This document shows positions 12,845-24,500 of a stretch of 64,000 bases of DNA, piece by piece. Made by a program: the position numbers and the translations under genes. The stretch lies in assembly GCA_001724265.1 (NCBI GenBank), contig MEDY01000325.1, positions 1 to 64,000 of the forward strand, given 5' to 3'. Position 1 is the first letter of the stretch, and each line of letters opens with the position of its first letter. A model generated the notes under the pieces. That model was given only the letters and a program-made list of their open reading frames with translations, had not been told where the DNA came from and searched no databases. This DNA is from Rhizaria sp. SCN 62-66. Taxonomy: Eukaryota > Rhizaria, unplaced.

Positions 12845-13776
12845 CGAGGACCAGTTGGTAGCTTGCGTCGTCCGACAACCCCTATAGATTATTCAAGAAC
12901 ATTTCGATTCAAAGCAAAGCAATACAGTGATGGTTATGGCAAACGACAGTCGTTGTGATATTAGCGTGTGTATTGTAATTACATTGGTACTATTATGCTA
13001 GGATAATTGATTGATGCACACGCAACCGAGCTGGGTGTTAGCGTTAAAATGAAATATGTAGAGCATGTGAAAGCGAAAAAGAGTTATGATGATGTGGTGG
13101 TGGTGATGGGAGAAAGCGTGCAAAAGGAAATGAGACAAAGGAAACATGACTTTTCATGAGTATAAATTACATAAACCTCGCAACGATGAATGTGAAACAG
13201 AGAGAGAACAGCAGCACAGGGGCGACAACGCAAGAGAGTGCATGGGCGTAGAGAAAAGCGGCGTAGAATAAGCTAGACTAAACACAACGTGCGCAATTTG
13301 CACATATAGTTAGCTGGAAGATATCGCATTAGAGAGAAAAACTAACACTGAGGCTAACACCACACAGAAGCTATTGGTGCTGGCGCTGATATGACTGCTC
13401 GTGTGGATGAAGGAAGAACAGACAACAAAACAAACGAGAACGAGAAAGAAAATATAGCAAATTACACAGAAAGAAACTGACATCAAAAGAGAGCGACAAA
13501 AATAATGAATGAAACTAAGCCGAAAATATGAAAGTATCACTAGACAGCAGCAAAAAACATATTTTAAGAAGAGAGAAAACAGTGTGCATGAATCGGTGGC
13601 TTTAAACTGGATAAAACAACGAAAACAGCATATAAATTACCATTATATAAAAAAGCCAAGACAACCAAAAAGGTAAAGAGAAAGCAAATGAAGCCAAATG
13701 AATAACCTCAGCAAGAGCATCTAGCTGCTCAACTTGAAGCGCATTGCGGCTTAATTTCCGTGTGACGCGGTGAGGC
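12845..13776. other. Convergent 3' intergenic region
   Basis: About 930 bases separate the ends of the Ser/Arg-rich gene (plus) and cysteine dioxygenase (minus). The stretch is AT-rich and purine-rich on the plus strand (many GAGA/GAAA runs), so it is T-rich in the sense of the dioxygenase 3' UTR. I see no coding signal and no convincing RNA gene. Confidence 0.4.
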
Positions 13777-16081
13777 TTACTTCGAGGCCGGCTCCGGAGC
13801 ACCAACAGCGGGGGCCGCAGGCGCGCAGGGCGAGGAGGGGAGCCCAAGCCCGGCGAGGTTGTCGACGAGCGCGCCGTACTTTGAGTGGAAGCAGGACGAC
13901 CCCTCGGAGGCCTTGGCGGTGCAGTCGAGGAACATCTTGAAGCGCTGGTAGGGCGGGAAGTAGAGGTGGAGCGTGACGGCCGTCTCGGCGCCGTTGTTGG
14001 CGAGCTTGTGCAGCCCCTTGCTGTCGTTCATGAAGGTCACGCCGCCCGCGCCGCACACGGTGTGGGAGATCTCGGCCAGCGGCGCCGTGGGGGGCGCGTC
14101 CGCGGGCGGCCACGCGTAGAGCGTCTCGGTCACCGCACCCGAGAGGCAGCGCACAAAGCACTCGCAGTCGGGGTGGTTGTGCACGGGCGACTCTTTGTTG
14201 GTGTTCCAGCACAGCAGCAGCAGCGTCCAGTACTTGTTGTCCGTCGTCACGAGGTTGCGCGTGTACTTGACGGCCTGCGATAATGGAGCAGACAACAAAA
14301 AAAGCAAAGAGAGATAACAATGAAAATAGAGCGTAAGAAATTTAAATACGACAACAGGCTTTTCGCAAAATAAGTGTAAATAAGTGTTCTTAAACAAATA
14401 TGTTTCAGTTGACTCGTGGACGTACGTCGTCGCAGAAGGCGTAGCGCTGCCAGTCACCCTGCTCGGCGTCGTAGCGCGCGAGCGCTGAGGCGACCTTGCG
14501 GAGGTCGGCGCGCGCGGGGCCATCCTGCATGAGCGCCTTGATCACTAGCACAAGCTGCGGCATCGTCAGCGGCGCCGTCGCGCTGTCGCGCAGCGCCGCG
14601 ATGTCGGCCGGGACGCCCACAGCGGACCAGTCGGCGCGCGATGCCACGGCCACGCTGCTCACCACCGCCGAGTCGGCAGTCGCGGTCATGGCATCGGTCT
14701 TGTTGAGGGCGCGGTAGGCCTCGGCCTCACGTGCGGCCGCCGCGGCCGTCTCGGCCGCCCAGGAGTCGACCGCGCTGACCGCGCTGGAGCGGGAGCCCGA
14801 GATGGAGACGGAGAGCGACTGAGAGAGAGACTCCGACTGTGTCGCCTGCGCGTCTGCCCCCTGCGCGGCGGTGTGGGAGAGCGCGAGCGCGTCCAGGTCG
14901 AGCGCCTCGCCGACGCGCACGCCGCACTGGCGCAGCGCCGCCAGCGACTGCGCGGCCGAGACGGGCACCGCGGCGGCGGCGGCGGCGGCGGCCAGCAACG
15001 CCGCGCGCGGGGTCGGCGAAAGCGCCGTGATGCCGGGGCACGATGCCAGCGTAGGGGCCGCCTCAGTCGCGGTCGCAGGGGTCAGAGAGTTGTTGTTGAC
15101 GTTGTTGTTGACTGCAATGCTCGCCTTGCTGCGCGCGGCGGCGTCCTTGGGGGCGAAGTAGTCTGAATCGATCACGGCGCTGTGCAGCGCGCGCCGGAAC
15201 GAGTCCCGCGCCAGCGGCTGCGCGGCTTCGACGTCCATCACGCCGGTGGACGCGGCCGCAGTGCGGGGCTGGGTCTTGGCGCCCGCAGCGGTGGCGGCCG
15301 CGCTGCTGCTGGCGGCGGTGGCCAGAGTCGCCTTATGGCTGCCCATGGCGACGTTGGCGGTGAGGCCCGTACGCGTGCGGGTGCCCAGGTCAGGGGACAC
15401 CACGGCCGAGCTGCTCCCGCTGGCGCTGGGGCGCGCCGCCACACTGGAGTGACCGTGACCGTGGAGCGTGGAGCCGGAGCCGGAGACGGTGCGGTCTGCG
15501 GCGCTGTAGAGCTCGTCGGCGAGGGGCGAGAAGGTGAGCGAGCTCAGGTCCGCCTCGAGCGCGCCCGCGGTGGAGCTGGTGGCAAGCATGGCCACGGTCG
15601 AGGCCACGCGGGAGCTCGCCAGCGCGCTGCGCCGCGCGCCGTCGCTGTGCAGGTGGCCAGGACTGGTGTTGTTGCTGTGGCTGTGCATGTCGTCCGAGGC
15701 CGTGTGAGCGAACAGGGTGGGGGAGAGGGAGCGGTCCTGGTCATCGAGCGAGTGCTCCTGGTCGGACCCGCAGCCGTCGCCGAGCCCGTGGTGGCCGTTG
15801 TGGCGGTGGGTCGAGGCGATGCTGTGGTCGTCAGCCGAGGGCGCGTGGGCCAGCGTCGGCTGCAGCAGTTGCGCGCCGCCGGTCAGGCCGCCGGTCAGGC
15901 CGCCCGGGTAGTAGAGCGACATCGCCGCGTAGGGCGAGTGCACCACGGTGGGGCCGTGCTTGCTGCCGAGGGCGGCGCTGTGGGTCTCGGTGTGGGGGCG
16001 CTGCTTGGTGAGAGCGGCGACGGTCGTGGGGGTGGGGACGGCAGAAGCCTCCCCGAGGGGACATCCACGCTCAAAACTCAT
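13777..16081 (-). CDS. Cysteine dioxygenase with long low-complexity N-terminal extension
   Basis: Two exons, 14426-16081 and 13777-14274, join in phase 0 across a GTACGT...CAG intron to give 717 residues and a TAA stop. Residues about 505-717 are type I cysteine dioxygenase, the non-heme iron enzyme that oxidises cysteine to cysteine sulfinate. Iron ligands H584 and H586 (PVHNHPDCEC) and H641 (GLHKLAN) are present. So are C591 at the thioether-crosslink position and the T653/H655/Y657 group (TLHLY, where animals have SLHLY). Animal enzymes are about 200 residues. Here residues 1-500 are a Ser/Ala/His-rich, apparently disordered extension with no domain I recognise. The start is the first ATG of the open exon (MSFERGCPLG), and a short 5' UTR is expected. 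The enzyme identity is secure; the role of the extension is unknown. Confidence 0.9.
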
Positions 16082-16887
16082 TTAAAGTAGCTATACAGGG
16101 GGAATCGTGGCGAAATTAACGGGGATATGTGAGACACTGTTAAGGGTTGATGGTTGAATCGGGGAAAGCTCGTTTTCTGGCGAGTGGTTCGGGTGAGTCA
16201 AATGAGGAACCGGCAAATTCAAAGAGTTGGGAAAGCTCGGAAGCAGGACTAAATCGCGATTATGCGAGTCATAGAATAAAATAATGATTGTCCATTAAAT
16301 TTAAAACCTGTACAACTCGAACGACAACCAAGTATCGACGTGGTGTCCCGATAAAAAGCGTGGAAAATAAAGTCGCTCATCGCTTCCTTCTTTGCCAACC
16401 ACGTGACCCAATGCTCGACCGGAGCTGATCAGTCAGCGAGCCGGATGGCCGAGTCAGCGACCGAGCAAAGACTTCAATCGGCGCTCGGTCGTCAATTGAT
16501 AGCGATCTGTGTTTCGGTCATAGTGCAAGCCTTCCGAATCGATATTTGAGAGTATACATGAAATTTCATGCATATGATATGGATATCAAAATGATTATTG
16601 TCGAGTCCGACTTTTAAACATCGATGCTTTTTTTCTAAATCCATTGTTTTCTGAGGCATATCAACGCATAGAAGTGGCGATTCTGGAAACCACAACCTGC
16701 AAGCCCCGACAGCGATGACGAGGACCGTCCACGTCATCATCAATATGTCCCTCTATGAACCGTCAGCGGGACCTTAATATCTCTTGCACATTATAAAACT
16801 GTGTATTTCATATATTTTTGTGATAATCCCTGCTCAAACCATTTTCTTCACACTTGTGCACACATCGCCCCGCGTTGCCCGCCCAGG
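16082..16887. promoter_or_regulatory. Divergent intergenic region with a TATA-like element
   Basis: About 800 bases lie between the cysteine dioxygenase start (minus) and the GT41 gene start (plus). TATAAA at 16792-16797 sits 91 bases before the plus-strand ATG, and the sequence just before the ATG ends in CCCAG, so a short 5' UTR intron is also possible. A GATATC at 16580-16585 matches a motif common in the introns of this window. No gene is apparent. Confidence 0.4.
16792..16797 (+). promoter_or_regulatory. TATA-like box upstream of the GT41 gene
   Basis: TATAAA lies about 90 bases before the initiator ATG at 16888, a plausible core-promoter distance if transcription starts about 30 bases downstream. 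This is sequence match only. Confidence 0.35.
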
Positions 16888-19800
16888 ATGCGGCGCCTGC
16901 TGGCCTACGTCGCCGTCCTCGCCGCCGCGGCCACCGCGGTGGTGCTGTCCCTCTCTTCCGCCCTGCCCGTAGCCTCCGCCGCAGGGGGCGACATGGACGC
17001 GATCAACGCGCTGCTGCGCGCGGCCGACGAGGAGGAGAACCCCCGCATCGCGGTCGGCCTGTACCAAAAGGTGCTGGCGCTGGACCCCGGGCACCCGTTC
17101 GCGCTCAACGGCTACGGCGGCATTATCGCGTCCCTGGGCGACGTCCCGGGCTCGATCAAGCCGCTCGAGGCGGCATGTGCGGTCGACTTCCCCGCGACGG
17201 CGCTGGCGTGCTACCAGGCGGGGCTGTCGCACCAAATGCTCGGCAACTACCCCGCCGCCATGCGCCACTACTCCAACTCGATCCGCGCCGACAAGACCTT
17301 CTTCCACACCTACATCAAGATGGCGTACCTCTTGGCGAACACAGGCGCGAACAAGGAGGCGATTCAGGCGCTGCAGACGGCCATCTCGCTGCGCCCCGAG
17401 GTCCCGACCACGTACATGTATCTGGGCGGACTGCTCAACAACGTGCGCCAGTTCGACGGCGCCGTCACCGTGTACAAGCGCGCGCTGGACCTGGACCCCG
17501 CCAACGCGGAGGCCCACGCGGCGTTGGCCGACACGCTCAGCAACATGGGTCGCCCCGCCGCGGCGGTGGCCCACTTCAAGCGCGCGTGGGAGCTGGGCAA
17601 CGATCCTGCGGCGGCGGCCAACGCCGCGTCGGGGCTGCTTAAGACGCAGCGCGAGCTCTGCGACTGGTCCGACTGGGACGCCATCTTGGGTGCGGCCCGC
17701 ACCGCCGTGGCCGCCGCCGTAGCCGCCGACTCGCCGAGCCCGATGGCTCCGTACGAGACGCTCTTCCTGGACCTGCCGCCGGAGCAGGCGCGCCTCGTCG
17801 CAGAGTCCTGGGCCGCGCCCAACGCCGAGATGTCGCGCCGCACCGCTACGGGCGTCTCCGTGCCCGCCTTCAAACTGTCGTTCTCCAAGCTTGAGAAGCG
17901 CCCGGACGCGGTCGCCTCCGCCGCCGCCGCCGCTGAGGCCAAGTCCCAGAGTACAGAGTCCAAGTCCAACGGCGCCAAGAAGGCCGAGGACGAGGATGAG
18001 GAGGACCTAGAGCTCATGAAGCAGATGTTCGGCGTTGACCGCGACGACTCTGACGACGCTGATTCCGGCTCTAGTGGTAAGACTGGTGGTGGCGATGATA
18101 GCGAGACCGTTGACCTCGACACCCTGCTGGACCTGCCCGCGGGCTCGGTCGCGGCCCGCATCGCCCGGCGCGATCGCGAGGCCGACAGCGAGCTGGGCAA
18201 GGCCAGTCAGTGGTGCCGCGTTGCCATCGAGGGCACGGGCCGCTTCCACGTACGTCTTCGTCCTTCAATAGCACTAAACAAGTGATATATCACGCTATAA
18301 CAATGAATCACTCTAAAGTATCACTCTTATCTTTATTCTGTAGTTTATTTTTATATTTAAAACCTTAAATTGAAGAATCGCGAATCACTTATCTTGCGTA
18401 ATGTCGATTCTTAATCCCATTCTTGTCACAGGCCAACGCCGCCGCGAGCGGCGACGCCCTCGCCGTCGCGGGCTCCCGGCTCACAGCCGCCAGCACTGCC
18501 GCCGACGTGGCCGCCGCCGTGGCCGCCGCCGCGGCCGCCGACGCCGACGCGGGCGCCGGCCCTTCGCGCCCGCTGCCGCTGCCCTACGCGAACCCGCCGG
18601 CCCTGCTCCGCGACTTCTTAGTTAGGCCACTGCGCGTGGGCTACCTCTCCCGCCGACTGGAGGACTACGCGGGCGCGCGGCTCGCGGCCCGCCTTTTCCC
18701 GTTGCTGGACCGGCGGCGCTACAAGCTTGCGGTCTACGCGACGGGCCCCGAGGATCACAGCCAGGAGCGGCTTAACATCCGCGCGGGCGCGGATCTCTTC
18801 CTGGACATGTCGGCAGCGACGCCCGCGCAGACGGCGGCGCGCATTGCGCGCGACCGCATCGACGTGCTCATCGATACCGACGGCGGGCACTCGTTCAACA
18901 ACCTGGCCACGCTCGCTTTACGGCCGGCGCCGGTGCAGGTGACGTTCATGGGCTTCGCGGGGACGACGGGCGCTAAGGGCATCGTCGACTACATCGTCGT
19001 CGACCCCGTGCTCGCGCCCCCCGTTGCCACGCTGCCCCGCAGTGAGGATGGCTCTAGTGCGAGTGCGGCCGGTGATGTGGAGAATGCGTGGCGCGTGCTC
19101 GCTGAGTCGCTCGACACCATCGCCGCCGACCTCGGCCTGACGACGTCTATTGCCGACGTCACTGACGGCACGCCCAAGCTCAGTCCTGCCCGCAAGGTTA
19201 CCACCAGCTCTGTGGGCGACGCTGCTGCTTCCCGCACTGCTCTTCTCTCACCTCCTCGCTCGAACACCGGTTCTGGCTCTGAGACTGAGGGCAAGACCTC
19301 CCCTCGCGAGGCGCTGTCTCGCCAGTTGTCCGAGACGCCTCTGTACTTGCCCTGGACCTACCAGCCGCAAGACAACACCGTTGACCTCGGCTCCGTCCTC
19401 ATGACTGACAGTGAAGCGGAGTCTGTTGAGTCTGGTTCTTCGGTGTGGCCCGGCAAGGCGCCCGAGACCAGGGCCGAGGCGGGGTTGCCGGAGACCGGCA
19501 CGGTGTACTGCTCTTTGTACGTTTACCTGTATTTGCGCGTATGATTCCACGAACTGTTTGTATATCATCGAGTTTTAATCATGTTTTATTGTTTCGTATC
19601 GATTCTGTTTCTCTCTTTCTCACTCGATATCTCTCTTGTCATTTTGTCTGTGTCTTTCACGTTTAGCAACCGCAACGACAAGTACGAGCCCGCAACGTGG
19701 TCTGCCTGGATGCGCATCCTGAGCGAGGCGCCCGCCTCGGTGCTCTGGCTCTACGTCAAGGGCGACGACGCCAAGGACAACATCCGGGCCGCCGCGGCCG

Positions 19801-21258
19801 CCAACGACGTGGACCCTGCGCGCGTCATCTTCGCCGAGTCGCGGCCGCCCGTGGCGCACTTGGCGCGGCACAAGCTCGCCGACGTGTTCCTTGATTCGTT
19901 CTACTACAACGCGCACACGACGGCCAGCGATGCGCTCTACGTTGGCGTGCCCGTCGTCACCTTCCCGGGCCGCACCTTCGCCTCGCGCGTCGCCGCGTCG
20001 CTCGTCGCCGCGGCGGGGCTGCCCACGCTCGCCGTCCAGAGCGAGGACGAGTACGTGGCGCTGGCAGTGAAACTGGGCATCGACGACGCACTGCTGCAGC
20101 GGGTCAGGGTGACGCTGGGCGAGCTGCAGAAGCAGAACCTCCGCGTGCCCACCGCCAACCCCGCCATCGTCAACACGCTCCAGCAGCAGGATAGCAAGGA
20201 CGTGAATGTGGGTGCCTCCGTCTCGTCGGTCTACTCCGGCGTGGGCGCCCTCTTCGATAGCGAGCTCTTCGTGACGGCCTTTGAGTCCGCGCTCGACGCC
20301 GCCTGGCTGCGCCGCGTGTGCAGCTCCGTGCTCGACGGCGCTTACAGCACGGCGCCCTCCTCCCCGCAGCGCAAGCCTTCCCACCCCTCGGCGCCCCAGT
20401 CCAGCGTTAACGCCAACAAGGCCGCCGCCGGTGCTAGCTCCAGCGGCTCCAGTGAGGCGGAGAGCGCGGCGGCTGTGCTGGCGGCGGACCTGCGCACCCG
20501 CGTGTCGGCCGCGCGCCTGCCGCCCGTGCGGCCCCTGCTCCAGCGGCCCATCGCGCTCTCGCCCGCCGCCGTGCGTGCGCGCCACGCGCTCCGGTATGTT
20601 TTGAGTTTGGTGTGATGGAGCTTTGGCATGACACATCTCGCTCGAATCATTGATCTGTGCTAATATATTCCTCACGTGCTTAAATAGCTGTATTGCATAT
20701 TGCCTGCATATATTTTGAATTAACTCACTTTAATTTTTCTGCATATCTACCCCTCTTTGCTGTTTCGCTCCTCCGCAGTCTGGCCCAAGACGGCGAGTTC
20801 GTGCGCCGCGGCGGCGTGAACCGCGCAGAGGCCGCCGACGTCGTTGAGGCCAAGCGCAACGCCAAGCTCTACGGCCGCAACAAGCGCGCGCATGCTGCGG
20901 CCGCCGCGGCCGGTGCTGCGCCGTCGTACGAGGAACAGGAGGCTTCGGCTGCGGCGGCCGCGGCTGCGGAGGCCGAGGCTGCCGAGCGTGCCGCTCAGGT
21001 AAATTTTAACAACAACACAATAATATCTATCATATCTCTGAAACGATATGATTCCCTTGACTTTTACGTGTTTTGTAATGTTTTATAAATATGTATTTCC
21101 TTTTATGTCCAAAATGTAACATCTATGTCTCCAAATCCCGTTTTTTATCCGTGTTATTCGTTCGTCGCACACAGGAGGAGGCAGCGCGCGAAGAGCGCCG
21201 TCGGCGTAAGGAGGAAGAGCGGGACGACGTCATCGACCTTGACAAGGACGAGCTCTAA
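16888..21258 (+). CDS. TPR-containing GT41 (OGT/SPINDLY-like) glycosyltransferase with signal peptide and KDEL
   Basis: Five exons, 16888-18249, 18432-19516, 19667-20593, 20779-20998 and 21175-21258, give 1,225 residues and a TAA stop with all phases consistent. Residues 1-31 look like a signal peptide (two Arg, a hydrophobic core, ending ASA). Residues about 35-255 hold tandem TPRs, then the inter-domain motif ELCDWSDWD typical of OGT/SPY. The first catalytic lobe starts at LRVGYLSRR (about 520). The second (from 816) has FNRNDKYEPATW, whose K821 aligns with the catalytic Lys of human OGT, and HTTASDALYVGVP for the nucleotide sugar. His residues of the N-lobe that are conserved in OGT are not evident here. 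An acidic/Ser-rich insert of about 170 residues separates the lobes. A charged tail ends in KDEL. OGT and SPY are nucleocytoplasmic, so an ER-lumen location would be unusual. Donor sugar (GlcNAc or fucose) cannot be told. Confidence 0.88.
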
Positions 21259-21566
21259 GCACCGCTGCGTATAACAGCACTTTCGCTGCGATAATCGACG
21301 AAGAGAGCCTGAGGCGTGGTGCTGTGCTTGAGTTCGCCTTGCTACGCCTTTGGCCGTGACTTTGTTGACGCTTGTGTTTTTTGTGCATGTACATTATGAT
21401 TACTAGAAGGATATGATATTTAAAGACTTCAAAGTATACTTCAGGAGTTCGTATAATAAAAGATTATGTAATTTATTGTTAAAAAAAAGTTGCTATATAA
21501 CGCATATTAGAGATCTCAAATAGGTTGACACCGTTGAATTATCTGCTTCAGCTCGTGTGCAATTCG
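21259..21566. other. Convergent 3' intergenic region
   Basis: About 308 AT-rich bases separate the ends of the GT41 gene (plus) and the coiled-coil gene (minus). The segment contains a canonical AATAAA for the plus strand and a following A-run. No coding potential is seen. Confidence 0.45.
21455..21460 (+). terminator. Polyadenylation signal of the GT41 gene
   Basis: AATAAA lies 197 bases after the TAA stop, in an AT-rich 3' flank. Confidence 0.5.
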
Positions 21567-24500
21567 TTACTTCCACGCCTTGCCGACGTTGGCGCTGACC
21601 TTACCCACGCGCCCGTGCGCGCCCCCCGCGTCCGTGGTGCATTTGTAGCCGCCGCCGCCATGATAGTTGTGGTACGCCCGACGCGCGCGCGCCCGCTCAG
21701 CCGCCTCGGCCAGCTCGACGATGCGCGCCTCCGGCACAGTCACCGGCGCTCGGGCGCCGTCGTAGCCCACCACGACGCTCACGCCAAGGCCGTGCGCACC
21801 AGCAGTCGCGCCGGCAGCAGCAGCAGAGTTGCCGACAACGCTATTCTCAGACTGTTGCTGTGCTTGATGAATGTGAGCAGTTGTGTAGCTGTTGTTGTAC
21901 AGAGGGTAGACAGCGCCGGAGCCGGTGCCGAAGGGCATATTGGGCACGGCAGCGGCCTCGCCGTCGGTCATCAGCCGGGAGATCTGGGAGTTCTTAAGGT
22001 AAGCCGCCTCCGCCGCCTCGGCCTCGGTCAGGGCGGCGTTGACATGCCTCTGGCAGTGGCTTTCAGTCGGGGCCGCAGTGGCAAAATGGCCGTGAGCTGC
22101 GACATTGTGCCCGTAACCGTGATCACCGCCTGTGTAGTGCACTTCAGCACCGTCTGCTACTGTAGAGTGAAAACATGACAACTGCTGCTGCTGCTGAAGT
22201 GCGGCCGCCTGTTGCGCCGCCTGGAGGGGGGTCAGGACCGTGCGTGTGCTGCTGTCGGCAACGCGGATCGAGTGACCGTGGGCGGGAGCGAGAAGACAGT
22301 CGACTGGCGCCCTGAGGGCGAGCCCGCTGGCGCCGCCGAAGAAGCCGCTCGCGGGATGGCTACTGAGAGCATGAATAAAGTTTCTGTGACCGCTACGGTT
22401 GCGCGAGATGGGGGCGGAGCGAGGGCGCGTGTTTACGCGATTGACCGCATTGGAGCGGTTGGTATTGCTCCCTTTGCCAGTGGGAGCGGAGTCGAGCCGA
22501 CTGGGGTAGGTATTCCTCAAAGGTGGAGGCCCCATCGTTGCGTGCTTGTTCAAATGTGACCCGCTCCTCGCAGAAGCTAAGCCGTCCCTCTGCCGACCGC
22601 TCTGCGTTTGTTGCTGCTGTTGCCGCTGCAGTTGGTGCATTTGTTGTTCCTGCTGCCGCTGTTGCTCCACCAGCGCCTGCTGCTGCAAGAACCCCTGGCT
22701 CGGGTTATACACCATGCCCGCAAGCAGCTGCTGAGTCAGCATGCCCCTTTCAACGCCGTTCACGAGGCGCGCCCCCGCCGCTGCCGCGGCGACAGTCTCG
22801 ACTCCCCACGCGCCGCCGCAGCGGCCGGACTGAGCCGCTGCCACGGCGGCGGCGATCGCGGCGGCCTCGTCCTCGGCCGTGGCGCCCTCAGTGGTGACTG
22901 TGGGCAGCATCAACCCGCCTGGGGTGACCGTGGCGGCGGCACCCAGCTGCGGGGACGGCGGGGCTGACCGGTGCGTGATTTGGTACGCGTAGGTCTTGAT
23001 GAGGTTGTCGTCCAAGGGAGGCGTCTAAAGATACAGAATCGAGATTATGTAAAGAAAATAAAGTGATCTTTGATACTTTGAAACAAATTAGCTTTCACTA
23101 ATATTCTAATTTCGCACAAAAACAGTGTTCATGATACCTACCTGTGGCCGTCCTCCGGCGCTCGCCCGCTCGCGGTCCCGGTTGATCCTCTCGAGCGCCG
23201 CAGCCTCAGCGTCGAGCGCCTCGAGCGCGGCCCTCTGCCGGCCGCCGCTACCGCCGCCGCTAAACTGCGGTAGTTGCTGCTGCCGCTGCAGCCGCGCCCG
23301 CATGCGCGCTTTAAAGGGCGTCAATCCCAGCCGGCCAGTCGCCGGGTCCACGCTCGCGCGGCTCGCGAAAGACGACGCCGCGCTGTTGCGCTCCGACAGC
23401 GCTGCCAGTGCGGCGCCGTGGCGGCTGCCGCGCACGCTCGGGCTGAACGCACGGCTCCGGCTCGGGCTCTGGTCCTGGCCCTGGTTCTGGGTTTGAGCGC
23501 CGTTGTGGTTGTTGCGGCCGGAGAGGCTTGCAGGGCTCGACATCATGCTTGGAGGCGCAATAATAGAGCCATTGGTGTGACGCGTAGTGCCGTTGTTGTA
23601 GCTATTGCTATTGAAGTTGGTATTATAGACCGAGCCCGAGGCTGAGGGCGCGCCCGTTTTGCCCTCAGTCGGGCCCGGCAGCATCGCCAGCTGTTGCGCT
23701 GACAGCCCGCCGCCGGCTAAGGGGGTACTTACACTGCCGCCACTTAAACCGGTGTTTAGACTGGGGCGGCGCAGGGAACCGCGCTCGGCAGCGTTGGCGC
23801 GCAAAGGGGTCGACATATCACCTGCAACATGTGCGTTATTGCCACTGTTGTTGTTATTGCCTGAGTAGTTGTTGACGGAGGCGGTGGACGACTGTGGCGC
23901 AGTGGCGGGAACGCGATTGATCGCGTTGTTGTTATTAATGTTAAATTGATACTGGGTCAAGTCCAACACGCCGGCATGGCTCGGAGCAGCTGTAGCTCCG
24001 ACACTGCCGCCGTAGATATGACTCGAACTCGGACTCGGACGCTGGGTGTCGTCGCCGTAGTTGTGATGGCTGCCGGGGCTGCTGCGACTTGAGCTGTTGC
24101 TGCGCCTGCGGCGTTCGTGATGTGGCGAAGCACTGGCAAAGCTACCAGTCCTCTCAGCATTGTTATTCGCACAAGAGCTCTTGCTGCTCGTGTAATTTCT
24201 GCTGCTACCGGCGTTGTCCTCAGTGTTGCGGATGTACCTGTTGACGTTGCTCACCACGTCGCCCCCAACCGCCCCAGGCCTCACGCTCACGCCGTCACTA
24301 GCCCTAGCACCCGTGGCCCCACGCGTCCCGCCGCGGCCACCGTTCTTATCGCTGCTGTTAGCGGTGCTGTGATCACTGTAGCCCGCGAAGGCGAGCTCCT
24401 CGGCCCTTGCCAGGTCGCCGTACCCCGCGGTGACCCGCAGGCCCATCATGCGCGCCGCCCGGTCGTCTGCCAGATCCCGCTTCAGCAGCCCGGCAAGCCC

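Noticed and set aside
15182-16090. 302-codon plus-strand frame opposite cysteine dioxygenase
   Set aside because: Antisense shadow of the low-complexity exon; Gly/Arg/Ala composition is what the reverse strand of GC-rich Ala/Ser codons gives.
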